64,000 nt of DNA from Phallusia mammillata (lineage: Eukaryota > Chordata > Ascidiacea > Phlebobranchia > Ascidiidae), in assembly GCA_003260075.1 (NCBI GenBank), contig QLIY01000024.1, forward strand, positions 1 through 64,000. The letters are read 5' to 3'. The translations under genes and the position numbers were made by a program. Below the pieces are notes generated by a model. It ran no database searches. It was not told the origin of the DNA and was given only the letters and a program-made list of their open reading frames with translations. Every line of letters begins with the position of its first letter. Positions within the stretch are counted from its first letter, which is position 1. Below are positions 1-10,570 of the stretch, piece by piece.

Positions 1-44
1 TGCTGTATATATTATCGTTAAATGCCTGTTTATATGCATCAGTT

Positions 45-1169
45 TTATTGACTTGGATCTTGACTTCGACTCTGTGTTGGCACTTCGTCATATTCCGAAA
101 GGGAGACAAGAGATGCATAAAAAACCGGTGAAAGATGTGATTTCGAAGGATTTAACTTCTTCAAGAAGTTTTGCAATCCCTCTTCAGAAACATTCAAATG
201 CAACAGAAAAAATCCAAAGTCTTTGGCTATAATGGCACGGTAGCGATTGGCTTCTATTCTTTCTTTCAAAAACTTGTTTTGTTCGGGCAATTCTTTCGTA
301 ATTTTATTGTACAATTTACTTTGTTCAGTGTCACCGTGTCCCGCGCAAAATGATAAAAATAAGTCTTCGTCATTTTTTTTGTAAGAATACTTTAAACCAC
401 AAATTAATCCTGCGATTTGTATAACTGATGCAATCAGTTGAAGGCTTGCTGTCATAAGAAGTATGTTGATTGATGCATGACTGCAAGTGAATTTGTGATC
501 AAGGGGAAAACAAATATACGGCAATGGTCCTGTTTTGTATTCAACAAACAAGCAGACCAGAAAAATGACCCATAAAAAGCAAACGGTTAAGGATATAACA
601 TTTCTGCGTCGGTAAATTTCGGTTGTGTAGTTGACTGGATGGTTTGGCTTTTGCCACAAATTTTTCCAGTCTACAAATTCCTCAAGTATTTTTCGGCACT
701 TTGCTCGTTTCCGCTTTTCTTGCAGAGACGTTCCTGTCGTGATTGCAGTTACAGCGGAACGAATCACTTGGTCCACGGAATGACCGACCCCTTCGCACAA
801 CTCAAACCTACTTCGAAATAATGATATAGAATTGGCGCACTGCGGAAAATAGTCCCAAAAGTTATTGGCCACAAACAATACTGATGTAAAAAGCAATCCA
901 ATCCACCAGAAATGAATCATCAAACGTTCCGGTGCTTCACTGGCACATTGCTGGTTCACATAACTTGCCACAGGTGGAACAAATAAAACACTTGTGTTTA
1001 GGTTCTGAGGGACACAAAATACTCTTGTGGAAGCCGTGTTATAAAATAGGAGTGCGGTTGAGGCTGCTTTAAATCCAAGTGCAATAGATCGCATGTATTC
1101 CCACCATGGTTTCATACAATGCGAAGCAAGTAGATCTCTCCACGGTAATACGTTACTGTCGAATAACAT
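45..1169 (-). CDS. LRRC8/pannexin-like four-pass membrane protein lacking leucine-rich repeats (complete, intronless)
   Basis: Predicted plasma-membrane channel subunit of 374 residues. I take the ATG at 1169, not the upstream one at 1259, because the neighbouring paralogue starts at the equivalent place and the extra 30 residues have no counterpart. Seen in the sequence: a short N-terminus with the KPWW motif at residues 20-23, TM1 about 28-44, a first outer loop with two cysteines (52 and 75), TM2 about 84-103 followed by NNFW, a basic cytoplasmic loop (EKRKRAKCRK near 151-160), TM3 about 191-211, a second outer loop with two cysteines (220 and 229), TM4 about 232-260, then KNDEDLFL and a 100-residue cytoplasmic tail. 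This order, and the KPWW and NFW motifs, match the pore domain of LRRC8 volume-regulated anion channels (pannexin-like fold). LRRC8 continues into about 15 leucine-rich repeats, but this protein stops first. Channel activity is inferred. It lies divergently to the copy at 5429. Confidence 0.8.
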   Translation of the reverse strand: MLFDSNVLPWRDLLASHCMKPWWEYMRSIALGFKAASTALLFYNTASTRVFCVPQNLNTSVLFVPPVASYVNQQCASEAPERLMIHFWWIGLLFTSVLFVANNFWDYFPQCANSISLFRSRFELCEGVGHSVDQVIRSAVTAITTGTSLQEKRKRAKCRKILEEFVDWKNLWQKPNHPVNYTTEIYRRRNVISLTVCFLWVIFLVCLFVEYKTGPLPYICFPLDHKFTCSHASINILLMTASLQLIASVIQIAGLICGLKYSYKKNDEDLFLSFCAGHGDTEQSKLYNKITKELPEQNKFLKERIEANRYRAIIAKDFGFFLLHLNVSEEGLQNFLKKLNPSKSHLSPVFYASLVSLSEYDEVPTQSRSQDPSQ

Positions 1170-1339
1170 TTTACAAACATTTGTTGTGAAAAACAAATTG
1201 CATTGAAAAAAGCTGGTCAAAAGATACAATTGTGACTTAATGTACCGTTTTAATATCAAACGTTATTTTTTTGAAAAACGTATGAAATCAGATATTCAAA
1301 ACCTATTCAGCAAAACTGATTGCATTTTTTGATGAGAGC

Positions 1340-1650
1340 ATGGGTGATTTCAGCGGTTTTTCAAACTTGGGTCCGCAATCGTTTGGGGGTCCGTGAGGCA
1401 ATCTTGGGGCGACTGCGGAAAGGTTGAAGTAATTCTATAATCTTGATTGGCGTCAGTTTAGGCCACTAAATAAGTTCAAAATAAAGTAAACTTAAGAATC
1501 GACCGTCTTCATTGCTAAACAATAGTCATTATTGCATGAGAACTACCAAATATGCATTTTTTGCGCACAATCGTAATGTGTTTGTCTTGTCTGTGATGTC
1601 AGATGCTGTCTTTGGATCATAATTATGCGCAATTTTGCATAACTAGCCAA
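1340..1650. repeat. Dispersed hAT-like repeat, copy 1 (related to 44,590-44,840)
   Basis: Begins with a ttcaaacttgggtccg-type end typical of hAT-derived elements. Internally it shares cttgtctgtgatgtca and ttgcataactagcca-like stretches with a second copy at about 44,590-44,840. Boundaries are approximate and I found no target-site duplication. Confidence 0.45.
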
Positions 1651-2395
1651 AAATTGTGCAATCGATTTTCGTTTTTCTGAAATACACATTCAGGCTTTCA
1701 AGGACCGCTAGCCCTCGAAATATTGGCAAAGAGACCGTTTTGACAAAATAATGAAAAAGTTTGAGATTTTCCAATAGAAGGTCGATTAATAAAATACGTT
1801 TTGAGCGTGTTATTTGAAACACAGACTTTACACAATAGCTCATTTATAGTTTAAAATCAGAAAGCTACATGTATTTTAGAGGATGAGAGATACATTCTGA
1901 AAAAATTACGTCAGATCTTAACACTAGCACAAAGGTGCACAACCCCTTAGCTATGATGGGCGCATCACAACTTTTTATTTACTAACGGTCGTCATTGTCT
2001 CCATGCCTGTAATTTATTTAAAACTAATTTGGAGAAGTAAGATATATCTCATAATGTTCCATCTACAGGAGGTTGAAAGTCCTGATTAGTTTCTTACTTT
2101 ATCCATTGATTTAGCTGAACGATTGGGCAATAAGTCATAACTGCTTACGGCGTCACCAATCTGTATTGTTAAGTTGTTAGTTTCCAGTTTATTTAATAGC
2201 TATAGCACGTATTAGCGTACAAAAAGTCTGACGTAAACTGCTACTAGCTATAGGCTGGTAATATATAGATTTTTATAAATATCTGGCACTGCGGTTGCCT
2301 ACTTTAAACAATAGTAATTCCACAATAGTTGCGAAAGTTTTCATAGTCAAGCCAACGTTCCGCTTTTGTTCCAGGGTAGGCTATGTTTTCTTTTG

Positions 2396-2690
2396 TGTTC
2401 AACCTGTACGGCGTGATCTCTGTAGCCGTCTTGTGGTTTACATTAGATGCAAAAAATCAAGTCATTGTTCTGTGTTTAACCTGTACGGCGTGATCCCTGT
2501 AGCCGTCTTGTGGTTTACATTAGATGCAAAGAATCAAGTCATTGTTCTGTGTTTAACCTGTACCGCGTGATCCCTGTAGCCGTCTTGTGGTTTACATTAG
2601 ATGCAAAAAATCGAGTCATTGTTCTGTGTTTAACCTGTACGGCGTGATCTCTGTAGCCGTCTTGTGGCTTACATTAGACGCAAAAATCCC
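2396..2690. repeat. Tandem repeat, about 77-bp unit, four copies
   Basis: Units start near 2396, 2472, 2550 and 2627. Each contains acctgtacggcgtgatc, ctgtagccgtcttgtgg and acattagatgcaaa with a few substitutions. An open frame across the array comes only from the repeat. No gene is supported. Confidence 0.85.
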
Positions 2691-2772
2691 AAACATTGTT
2701 GGATAAAGTTTTCCATTTTCAAAGACAAAAACATTAACTTGATTTGTTTTGACGTCAACTAACATGCTGATT

Positions 2773-3085
2773 CAGAGTTGTAAGTCAGAATGGGCACTTT
2801 GGGCTCAAGTTTCTTCCGTAAACCGAGCCTGATTCGGGCCTGACTTCACAACCTGTGTCACAATAAAAAAAATAATTAGCTAAGTAGCTTTTTGCTGGAC
2901 CTGACCTCAAGTCAATCAGCCCGCCTTGTTCAAGACCAGTATATATTATTGTCTATTGCTTTTGTTGTCTTTTTTTCGTTTCTGTGGTTTTAATGTATAT
3001 CTGTAAGTCAAAGTTTTGGGTCTAACCGGACTTTTCAAAAACGATTCGGGTTCGGTCTTTAATTTCAGGCCTGTTCACAACTCTG
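2773..3085. mobile_element. Non-autonomous hAT-like element (313 bp)
   Basis: Inverted ends start with CAGAGTTGT on both sides (right end read in reverse). Flanking 8-mers tgctgatt and tagtgatt match at 6 of 8 positions, as for an old 8-bp target duplication. The same family recurs at the window end (63,674-64,000), with shared internal sequence in the opposite orientation. No transposase frame. Confidence 0.55.
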
Positions 3086-4112
3086 TAGTGATTGTATGCG
3101 TTGATGTCGCAGATAATCTATTATAATCGTTCACGTTGTTGTATTTTTTATGCATTAAACATGTAATTACTTGAATAATTTTGATGCATCGAAATTGTTG
3201 TCTGCAAAAAACAGTTCGCCAAATCAATTGTTCCGCCAAGTAGCCTACCTCCATGATCCTCTACTATAGCCAAATGCAGGTGGCAACTATATACCTTATT
3301 AATTATCCCGTTAACGCATTGTTTTAAATGATAATGTGGTCGTCAGGTATTAAAAGCAAATAGCATCCAATGATATTGCGTTTTGCATGAAGAGTAAAGT
3401 CACTAGTATAACAAGTTGTGTTATAACTTTTAACTTGGTAAAACAAATCGTGCTCACATTTGCCTGCAAAGCGCAGTTTTGTCAAAAAACACCTGCATGT
3501 CAACTTATACCTACTTGTTAACTAAAAACGTAGGCCAAGTTAGGTTTTAAACTGAAAAGGTTTTTATTCGGCATACAACACTAAACCTTGGTATAAGAAT
3601 GTGTTAAGCCTTGTTTGCAGTATCAAGTAACACGGTGGATCAAGTAACATACCTTTTGTTTAGGAAATATTACACGCAAGCGTTCCGTTTGGACTAAATT
3701 CAATAATTATGATCCAAAACCTTGATCCCTAATATGTAGGATTTGAATAAAATTCCATTTTGTCTTAGCTAGCAATTACCGAGAAAATAGGTTGTAATGC
3801 GTTAGCCCTATTTTAGTTTCTTTGCTTAAAAAGTAAAAGCTACTTGGCAAAAACAGACGCATGTATGCTTTTATTGTAGAAATGTAAGTTTAGTAAACCA
3901 AGCTTATCATAACGTTCAGTTTTGCAACCACAGTGGCGCACTAGTCAGCCGTAAAACGATGGTGGAAAACACATTGCTCCATGATGCATCTTTTTAAAGT
4001 CTTTGTTTTTGCTTGGATTGAAACACGAAATACAAGTGAATTTTCTAACTATTGATTTGGCTGTGTAAAGGTGGAGCAAATTTCATGCTGTACAATGTAC
4101 ATTGATTTTTTT

Positions 4113-4220
4113 TATGGGGTTCAAACCCAGGACACTCCCGGAGACGAATCCAGATCAAGGTTTTTAATGTCTGTATGTGGGTCAGGCGCGCTGAACCATT
4201 CGGCCAAGTTCCTGCCCCTG
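4113..4220 (-). repeat. tRNA-like SINE relic
   Basis: Read on the minus strand, it has an A-box-like segment (ttggccgaatggttcagcgc) and, about 80 bases later, a B-box-like segment (gggtttgaacccc). The spacing is too long and the stems too poor for a working tRNA, so a tRNA-derived SINE head or a decayed class II tRNA is the likely reading. Confidence 0.4.
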
Positions 4221-4322
4221 TACATTGATTATAAAAGTTGCTTTGCGGTCGCGTGTCTATGCTGACACCTAACACTTTGTAAGCAGTAGATGAATAACAG
4301 CTAGATGACGCTGTCTACCAAA

Positions 4323-4326
<4 letters not shown>

Positions 4327-4365
<39 letters not shown>
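4327..4365. other. Poly-C tract, 39 bases
   Basis: Uninterrupted C. By analogy with the shorter tracts that join duplicated sequence, this is probably a larger assembly gap filled with one base, but a true homopolymer cannot be excluded. Confidence 0.6.
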
Positions 4366-4367
<2 letters not shown>

Positions 4368-5428
4368 CTGTGTTAACAATAAATTTAAAATTGGAGTTAT
4401 GAAATTGCACATAATATAAAATGACACAAAGTTTAAACATGTGTGTTTAATATTTTTTGCGGATTAACAAAACTGACAACGGTAGCCTACTCGGTTTAGT
4501 CAAAATAATACAAAAATGGAATAATGTCAGGTCACAACTATGAAAGTCAGAGTTAGGCAATCGATAAAATCAGTCCGGCCAATAAAGTAGTAATTTTATT
4601 TGCAGAATTTTGTCTTTCGATTTCAGCCGACTTGTAAAAAATAGTAGCTCACGGCAGATTTAGAAACGCTGTTGCTTCGCGTCCCTATACAAAGGGCAAT
4701 TTTAGATGCTGTGTTTAGTTTAGCCTAAAGAACAAATGCGATACAAACACATCAAAGAGAAATCAAATTACGTTTTTGTGAAAGATAAGATTCGGTGAAG
4801 TTTTTAACAAAGACTCGATGGAACAACACGTTTAACTCGGTGACAGCAGGCAACGAATTGCGGTTTGAAAAAATCGTAACGGTCGCGCCAGCTAGATCGA
4901 AAAAATTTCGTCTATATCTGGTACGGCAGATGTTTAGAAAGTTTGATTCTGCAATATATCAATCGTAGTCAAACGCACAAATCTTCACTATCATAGCAAA
5001 CTTAGATTAGGAAAATATGTTTATGTGAGGTAGTTTAAAAAGCTGTTTTTGAAGAGTTTATGGATGAATATGCTTTAAAAGAATATGAATATGCTACTAT
5101 ATACGGATTAAACAACTTATTCTGTTTGTCATTACAAAATGTTTGAACAGATAGTAATTTTATTCCCCCCCCCCGCATGGCAGATGTTTAGTTTGATTCT
5201 GCAATAAATGAATCGTAGTTATACGCACAATAGCAAAGATTAGGAAAATGTTTATATGAGGTAGTTTAGAAAGCCGTTTTTAAAGAGTTTATGGGTGAAT
5301 GTGCTTTAAAAGAATGTGAATATGCTACTATATATGGATTCAACAACTCATTCTGTTGGTCATTACAAAATGTTTGAACTGATAGGAATTAGTATTAAAT
5401 TATTGTTGTGAACGAAAAACACTGAATT

Positions 5429-6515
5429 ATGATGTTCAGTCAAGTTTTTGCTTGGAGGGATCTTCTTTCGTCGAATAACATGAAACCATGGTGGGAATCA
5501 ATGCGTTCTTTTGCGCTAGCTGCTTTGGCGTCATTTACTTTACTGCTATTTTATAGAACGGAATCAGGATTTGTGACTTGTGTCCCTAAGGGTTTTAACT
5601 CTAGTTTTTCATTTGGCTCACCTATGTCAGTTTTTGTGAACCAGCAATGTGTAAATGTAAACAATGCCCAGGACTACTGGATTATTAACTTTTGGTGGAT
5701 TGGATTGTGTTTTCCCCCCCCCCACGGAATCAGGATCTGTGACTACTCTAGTTTTTCATTTGGTTCACCTATTTCAGTTTTTGTGAACCAGCAATGTGTA
5801 AGCAATGCTCAGGACTACTGGATTATTAACTTCTGGTGGATTGGATTGTGTTTCACTTCATGCTTGTTTGTAGCTAACAACTTCTGGGAGTACATTCCAC
5901 AATGTGCAGATTCAGTTGCTTCGTTTCGAAAGAAATTCGAACTACTTAGTGGCATCGACGTATCGGTGGAAGGGCTGGTTAGATATGCTGTAACTGCAAA
6001 CACTGCGGAGGCGCCTGAACCAGAAAAACGTAAACGTTTGCGATGCAGAGAAAATGTAGTAAAATTCATTGGAACAAAGGGTTTGAAATATATTTCAGCA
6101 GGATGCTCTGTGTGCAGAAAAGTGCGTAATGTTGTAAAGAATGCAGTTGGGCCGAATAAACTCACATGTCCACTAGACGATATTGTGTTGCCTAGCGACT
6201 TAGACCCACAAATCCAATCCATGAAGAAAGAGTATTATAGTGGCGCTAGTTTTAGGGTGAATTTCAAAAACTTTCTTCACAAAATTGTACTACTTTACAG
6301 TTACTGTTGTGACGCGAAAGATGATTTCTACACTGCTGGCCTGTCACAAGTAACTGATAAAAACGATGAAGGTGTGAAACGTATATTGAACACTATTCAA
6401 AGACCCATTTCGCGATTCTGATGAACTTACCCTATTACGTAAACTTGTTGGGGTAATGGTCCAAAATGTAGAACTTTTGATTGAACTAGGCGGAAACAGC
6501 GAGCAGCAAAGTGAA

Positions 6516-6516
<1 letters not shown>
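5429..6516 (+). CDS. LRRC8/pannexin-like protein, paralogue 2, N-terminal part (damaged by assembly gaps)
   Basis: Starts ATG-ATG at 5429 and shows the same layout as the gene at 45: a KPWW motif near residue 19, TM1, a first outer loop ending VNQQC, TM2 with FWWIG then NNFW, and a basic cytoplasmic loop (EKRKRLRC). About 36 residues (SSFSFGSP to FWWIGLCF) occur twice in frame, either side of a 10-base C tract at 5714-5723. The copies differ at a few residues, so I read this as two alleles joined end to end. The frame closes with TGA at 6421, but the +1 frame stays open into the C tract at 6517 and reads plausible protein (RDSDELTLLRKLVG), so a one-base slip near 6390-6405 is likely. The protein continues at 6566. 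Function is inferred from the family: subunit of an LRRC8/pannexin-type channel. Confidence 0.75.

Positions 6517-6565
<49 letters not shown>
6517..6565. other. Poly-C tract inside the LRRC8-like paralogue 2, 49 bases
   Basis: Separates the half coding for TM1-TM2 from the half coding for TM3-TM4. Coding sequence resumes right after it. Probably a gap filler of unreliable length, so the number of missing residues is unknown. Confidence 0.65.
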
Positions 6566-7474
6566 TTTACCACATGTTATGGTTCTGAAAACACATTTTC
6601 TTTTGAAGGTTTGGAAGCATTAATTGGAGATAAACGTTTTATTCTTTACCACAACAACAGCACAGAAGAAAAAAAACGTAACTTGATTGAGCTATTGTCT
6701 TGGTACATGGAACTTCAGTATCTTGAGCACGAATCGGACCCAATACGCTTAGATGACGCCGATGAAAGCAGTTCTAAAAGAAATTGTTGCATGGCGGACA
6801 GATACAAAATCACTCAATTCATCCACGGAAAGTACCTGAATCAATCAATCACGTCCATCACGTCCATTTTAAGAAATGCCGTTTCCTCTGTGATTTGCGT
6901 AAGTTGGGTCGCGTTTTTATGCATTTTATTTAATGAATATAACACAAGAGAATCGACATTTTTTTGCTGTGTTGAAGGTTATCAGTTTACATGCAACCAT
7001 GTATCACTCAATACTCTCTGGGTTTCAGCAATATTTCAGATGGTAGCATTACTTGTTCAAATAGTGAGTTTATGTTTTGCTCTCTGGAAAGGCTGGGGAA
7101 AAAATGACGAAGATCTATTTCTAACTATTTGTGATTCACACGGTGCCACTAGGCAGAAAATGGATTTTGATAACATCGGGAAATATTTAAACCACAGGGA
7201 AAACCAAGAAAGTATGCTAAACGACATGATCGCAAACTGGGAAAGTGCCGTTTACTCCAAAGATCTGGGATTTTTTCTGTTCTACTTGGATTTGGAAGGT
7301 ACTGAGTTGACTAAACACATGTCAAAGCCGTGTAAAATGGCACAGGGCAATGAGGAAGAAAAGTTTAAACTTTTGTTGAATTTCATACTTAAGAAGAAAC
7401 TTCAACAGAACACTTCGTTACAATTAACACTAACACCATCGTCGTCGCAAGAGAGTGCTCCCCTTATTCCGTGA
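6566..7474 (+). CDS. LRRC8/pannexin-like protein, paralogue 2, C-terminal part
   Basis: Open from the end of the C tract to TGA at 7474. It has no start of its own and is the continuation of the frame at 5429. Seen: the cytoplasmic loop, TM3 (VICVSWVAFLCILFNEY), a second outer loop with cysteines, TM4 (LWVSAIFQMVALLVQIVSL), then GKNDEDLFL and KDLGFFLFYLDLEG. These two motifs are nearly shared with the minus-strand gene at 45 (KNDEDLFL, KDFGFFLLHLNVSE). The tail ends in a short S/T-rich stretch with no leucine-rich repeats, so absence of LRRs is common to both paralogues. No intron signals are needed, so the locus appears to be a single exon. Confidence 0.75.
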   Translation, partial: FTTCYGSENTFSFEGLEALIGDKRFILYHNNSTEEKKRNLIELLSWYMELQYLEHESDPIRLDDADESSSKRNCCMADRYKITQFIHGKYLNQSITSITSILRNAVSSVICVSWVAFLCILFNEYNTRESTFFCCVEGYQFTCNHVSLNTLWVSAIFQMVALLVQIVSLCFALWKGWGKNDEDLFLTICDSHGATRQKMDFDNIGKYLNHRENQESMLNDMIANWESAVYSKDLGFFLFYLDLEGTELTKHMSKPCKMAQGNEEEKFKLLLNFILKKKLQQNTSLQLTLTPSSSQESAPLIP

Positions 7475-7725
7475 TTGCTTTCTTTTTTTAAATTAGGTTT
7501 GTACCCGTAGGGTCATCGTCGCCTTAGTTGCATAATCTGCTTGCGTTGTTTGCAGTGATTCTGTTTCTTTTAGTCGTGTTGTTGCATATTGATAAGATGA
7601 AAAGCATTTTCATGTAAGTAGGATAACGACGATTTCATGTTGTAGTGTATAAAATCCGAATTTAGTAACAATTAATTCTTGGGACACAGTAAAGCTAGAG
7701 TGCTAACGTCGTTTGTTATTCAGTT

Positions 7726-7731
7726 AATAAA
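7726..7731 (+). promoter_or_regulatory. Polyadenylation signal AATAAA
   Basis: Canonical hexamer about 250 bases after the TGA of the LRRC8-like paralogue 2, with TG/T-rich sequence downstream. A second candidate lies near 7790. Position fits a short 3' UTR. Confidence 0.4.
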
Positions 7732-10176
7732 GAAGCCTTATTGGCAGTCTTGTTTTGATTTCCGTAGAACTCATCAAATAAAAAAGAACAATAAACTGTG
7801 AATTGTCTTTTTGTTCATCTCCCAGCCGCAAAAACTACAACGCCAGACACAGCTGTTCACCGGTAGCATAGACTACTGTTTTTTTAACTGTTTTAAGTTT
7901 ATTTTGTAAGTAATCACCAATGGTTCTAATCTACCGGGATGGCCAACTGTCCAGGGTGGAATTGGAATACATTTTATTCTTCATTTTTAGTCAAATCATG
8001 TAACGTTGTTTTACTTGGATTCGGTGCCAGATACATAAGATAAGCAGTTTTCGAAATTTTAAGACATTGAAGCGAAATGTAACAAATGCAATTTTAAAAT
8101 TTAGCCAGGTCGATGATAGTGATAGCTTTTGCTTTGACAAATACAAAATTATTATATCCACATTAAGTCGTATGTAAAAACCAGGCAACTGTTTAGACTT
8201 TAGAAAGCAAGAATATTAGGTGCGGCAATTTACAGGCAACGGTCCAATTGAATTGGACGAACAGCCAACAAAAAACTGTGTCGAGTGAAATGGTTTGTCC
8301 ATAGACCAAACAGTCGTGTGTCAACACGTAGGAGACGACCAAATAAGATATTTTACAATATTAACAAACCTTTAATGGCTAACACGCTTTCAATATAGAT
8401 TCAGGGTTTTCAATCCGGTACGCACTGTAGCCGGCAATTCATTATAACTTTTCATCTCATTTATTGGTGGGTGAACAGGTTACCATTGAAATTTATACGT
8501 AAAGGTCTACAAAAGATGCTTCGCGACTACCGTGCATTTTCCTGTTTCTCAATGCGCTGCAAAAGTTTCGCAAACATTTTTTTTCGCCACTTGCTCTACG
8601 AGTGATGAAAAACAGAGGTCGGCCGAAATTGTGCCAAACCAAAACTTGGCCGTTCACAAATTCGGCTAAGTTCCGGGTTCCGTTCAACAACCCCCCGTGG
8701 GACACCAAAATATAAAACAACACGTAATGACCACAACTTGTATTAAGAAAACATAAAGACAGTAAAACAGAGCTCATCAACAGTTGGTGGTACTAGACCC
8801 CCCCCCCTTCAACAACCCCCCGTGGGACACCAAAATATAAAACAACACGTAATGATGACAACTTGTATTAAGAAAACATAAAGACAGTAAAACAGGGCTC
8901 ATCAACAGTTGGTGGTACTAGCATGTGGACTTTCCCGCTTTTTCTCCATTCTGCCAAACTCAGCCATTGAAGTCGAACCACTTGAACGTGACGACAACAA
9001 ACTGACAACCGCACCAAGACGTGAAGAAGAAGGTTCCTCGTTCGAATCCCGGCTCCTACGCAGGGACGCGTCGGATTTCCTATATCAGAAAGGGGTGATT
9101 AGTTTCGTAGGAAATCAGCAATCCTCAAATGAAAAAACAAACTATGATATATTGGGGGGTTATCATAATGTGGGTCCTGTCAGTGTGGCAATGCAAAATC
9201 AGATTTTTAAGTTTCGACGGCTAAGAAACATTTACAAGCTGTGGGATATGCTTGTGTCAAGGCAAGCAAAGTTGCTCGCACCAAGTTTTGTCACTGAAAA
9301 AAATATCTTTTTAGATTGTAAAACGTCCTTGGCATAATGCCTGTGGATGTATGATCGAGGTACAATAAGAGCTTTCCACTTTCTTTTATGTTTGTGCAAA
9401 GTCATGGCAGTTGACCCCCCCCCCGGCTAAGAAACATTTACAAGCTGTGGGATATGCTTGTGTCAAGGCAAGAAAAGTTGCTCGTACCAAGTTTTGTCAC
9501 TGAAAAAAAAAATATCTTTTTAGATTGTAGAACGTCCTTGGCATAATGTCTGTGGATGTATGATCGAGGTACAATAAGAGCTTTCCACTTTTTTTATGTT
9601 GGTGTTTTTCAGTTTCAGGTACAAAAATTTAAATACAGCTCAAAGTCATGGCAGTTGGTTTAAAACAATACAAATTTACATAAGAAATATAAAACAAACA
9701 AATTTTCTCACAGCTTCTGGCCACTGATGCTGACTTTCTGTGGCCCTTCGTACGAAATTCAAGGCAAATGTATCCTGTTCATTTCTTGCATTTCAGTAGC
9801 TATGCCGGGACTTGGATGGGAACAATGCTGCCTTGACTACATCCTTTCATGGCTAAAACAACTGGTTTTGTTGCATCTGAATATTTCTTGGTGCTTCATA
9901 CAGCTAGCTTTATTCTATGTTGTAAGTTATTACCGCTGGTTTAAAAATTTTATGACTCTCTTTTTGCTGTGCAGCAACAAATTCTTGTGCTTTTTATGCA
10001 TAAGAAAAAATACTGCATTTAACAAAAATTTGCCTGAATTCAACTGTATCTCCACATAGAAGTTCACTTTTTTATCTTTCCTTACTTTTCCATTTCAGAA
10101 AATGGTTTAGCTTCAATGATTATAATATGTTTTATCTCAACAAAATAATAACCGAAACACATCTCAATATCCCGAC
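7732..10176. other. Repeat-rich spacer with two C-tract duplications
   Basis: No recognisable gene. About 8690-8790 repeats at 8808-8905 across the C tract 8798-8807. About 9219-9415 repeats at 9425-9605 across the C tract 9415-9424. The plus-strand frame 8909-9337 (142 codons) has no recognisable domain and half of it lies in the duplicated sequence. The frame at 9727-10,059 is hydrophobic and AT-driven. A ttcgaatcccggctcc motif at about 9040 resembles a SINE B box. Confidence 0.5.
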
Positions 10177-10570
10177 CAGTGGCGTATCCAAGGGGGGGTT
10201 TGGGGGTTTGGNATTAAAACAAAAACGAAATGAAACGACAAAATGAATACAGCGCACGCGGTATTTCGAATGGTAACAACAGGGGTTGCCAAACCAGGGG
10301 TCGGAAACCCATGTGGGGTCGGAATGCGCGTGGGGTCACAAACAGGTCGTAAGGTCGGTGAGATCGCTGAAGTATTATCAAGGATAAACTGTACAAAAGC
10401 GAGGATGCTTTGTGCGAATACTTTCTGTATGCAATCAAAGAATACCATTGCAAACAATAAGCGCTTGTTAATATGCGGGTACGTATTGATTTAAAAAGGT
10501 ATATTTCGTAGGGTTCAAATTTTACTTTGTAGAGATTTGTACATTTTCAGGGGGGGGGGATACGCCCCTG
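10177..10570. mobile_element. hAT-type element with 8-bp target duplication, interior replaced by a misplaced segment
   Basis: Ends read CAGTGGCGTATCC at 10,177 and, on the other strand, CAGGGGCGTATCC at 10,570 (12 of 13 match). Both are flanked by the same 8-mer atcccgac (10,169-10,176 and 10,571-10,578), diagnostic of hAT insertion. Inside lie a G-rich stretch, a single n at 10,212, then 337 bases (10,213-10,549) that copy pecanex intron sequence at 11,277-11,615, then ten G. The inner copy is probably an assembly insertion, so the genuine element would be a short MITE. Confidence 0.75.
10212..10212. other. Contig seam (single n)
   Basis: A lone ambiguous base. Every 10-base homopolymer tract left of it is C and every one right of it is G, and the sequence right of it duplicates 11,277-11,615. 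This marks a join of two contigs, probably with opposite native orientation. Confidence 0.7.

Larger units (their letters stand above)
1170..5428. other. 4.3 kb divergent spacer between the two LRRC8-like genes
   Basis: No convincing coding exon. It holds hAT-type repeats (1340-1650 and 2773-3085), a four-unit tandem repeat (2396-2690), a tRNA-like SINE relic (4113-4220), a 39-base C tract (4327-4365), and a duplicated stretch: about 4925-5150 repeats at 5175-5395 across a 10-base C tract. The divergent promoters of the flanking genes must lie here, but I see no clear core promoter element. Confidence 0.5.

Noticed and set aside
2396..2690. CRISPR-like direct repeats
   Set aside because: Units are contiguous with no unique spacers, and the genome is eukaryotic; an ordinary tandem repeat.
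8909..9337. 142-codon plus-strand ORF
   Set aside because: No recognisable motif, and its second half lies in sequence duplicated across a C tract; likely chance.
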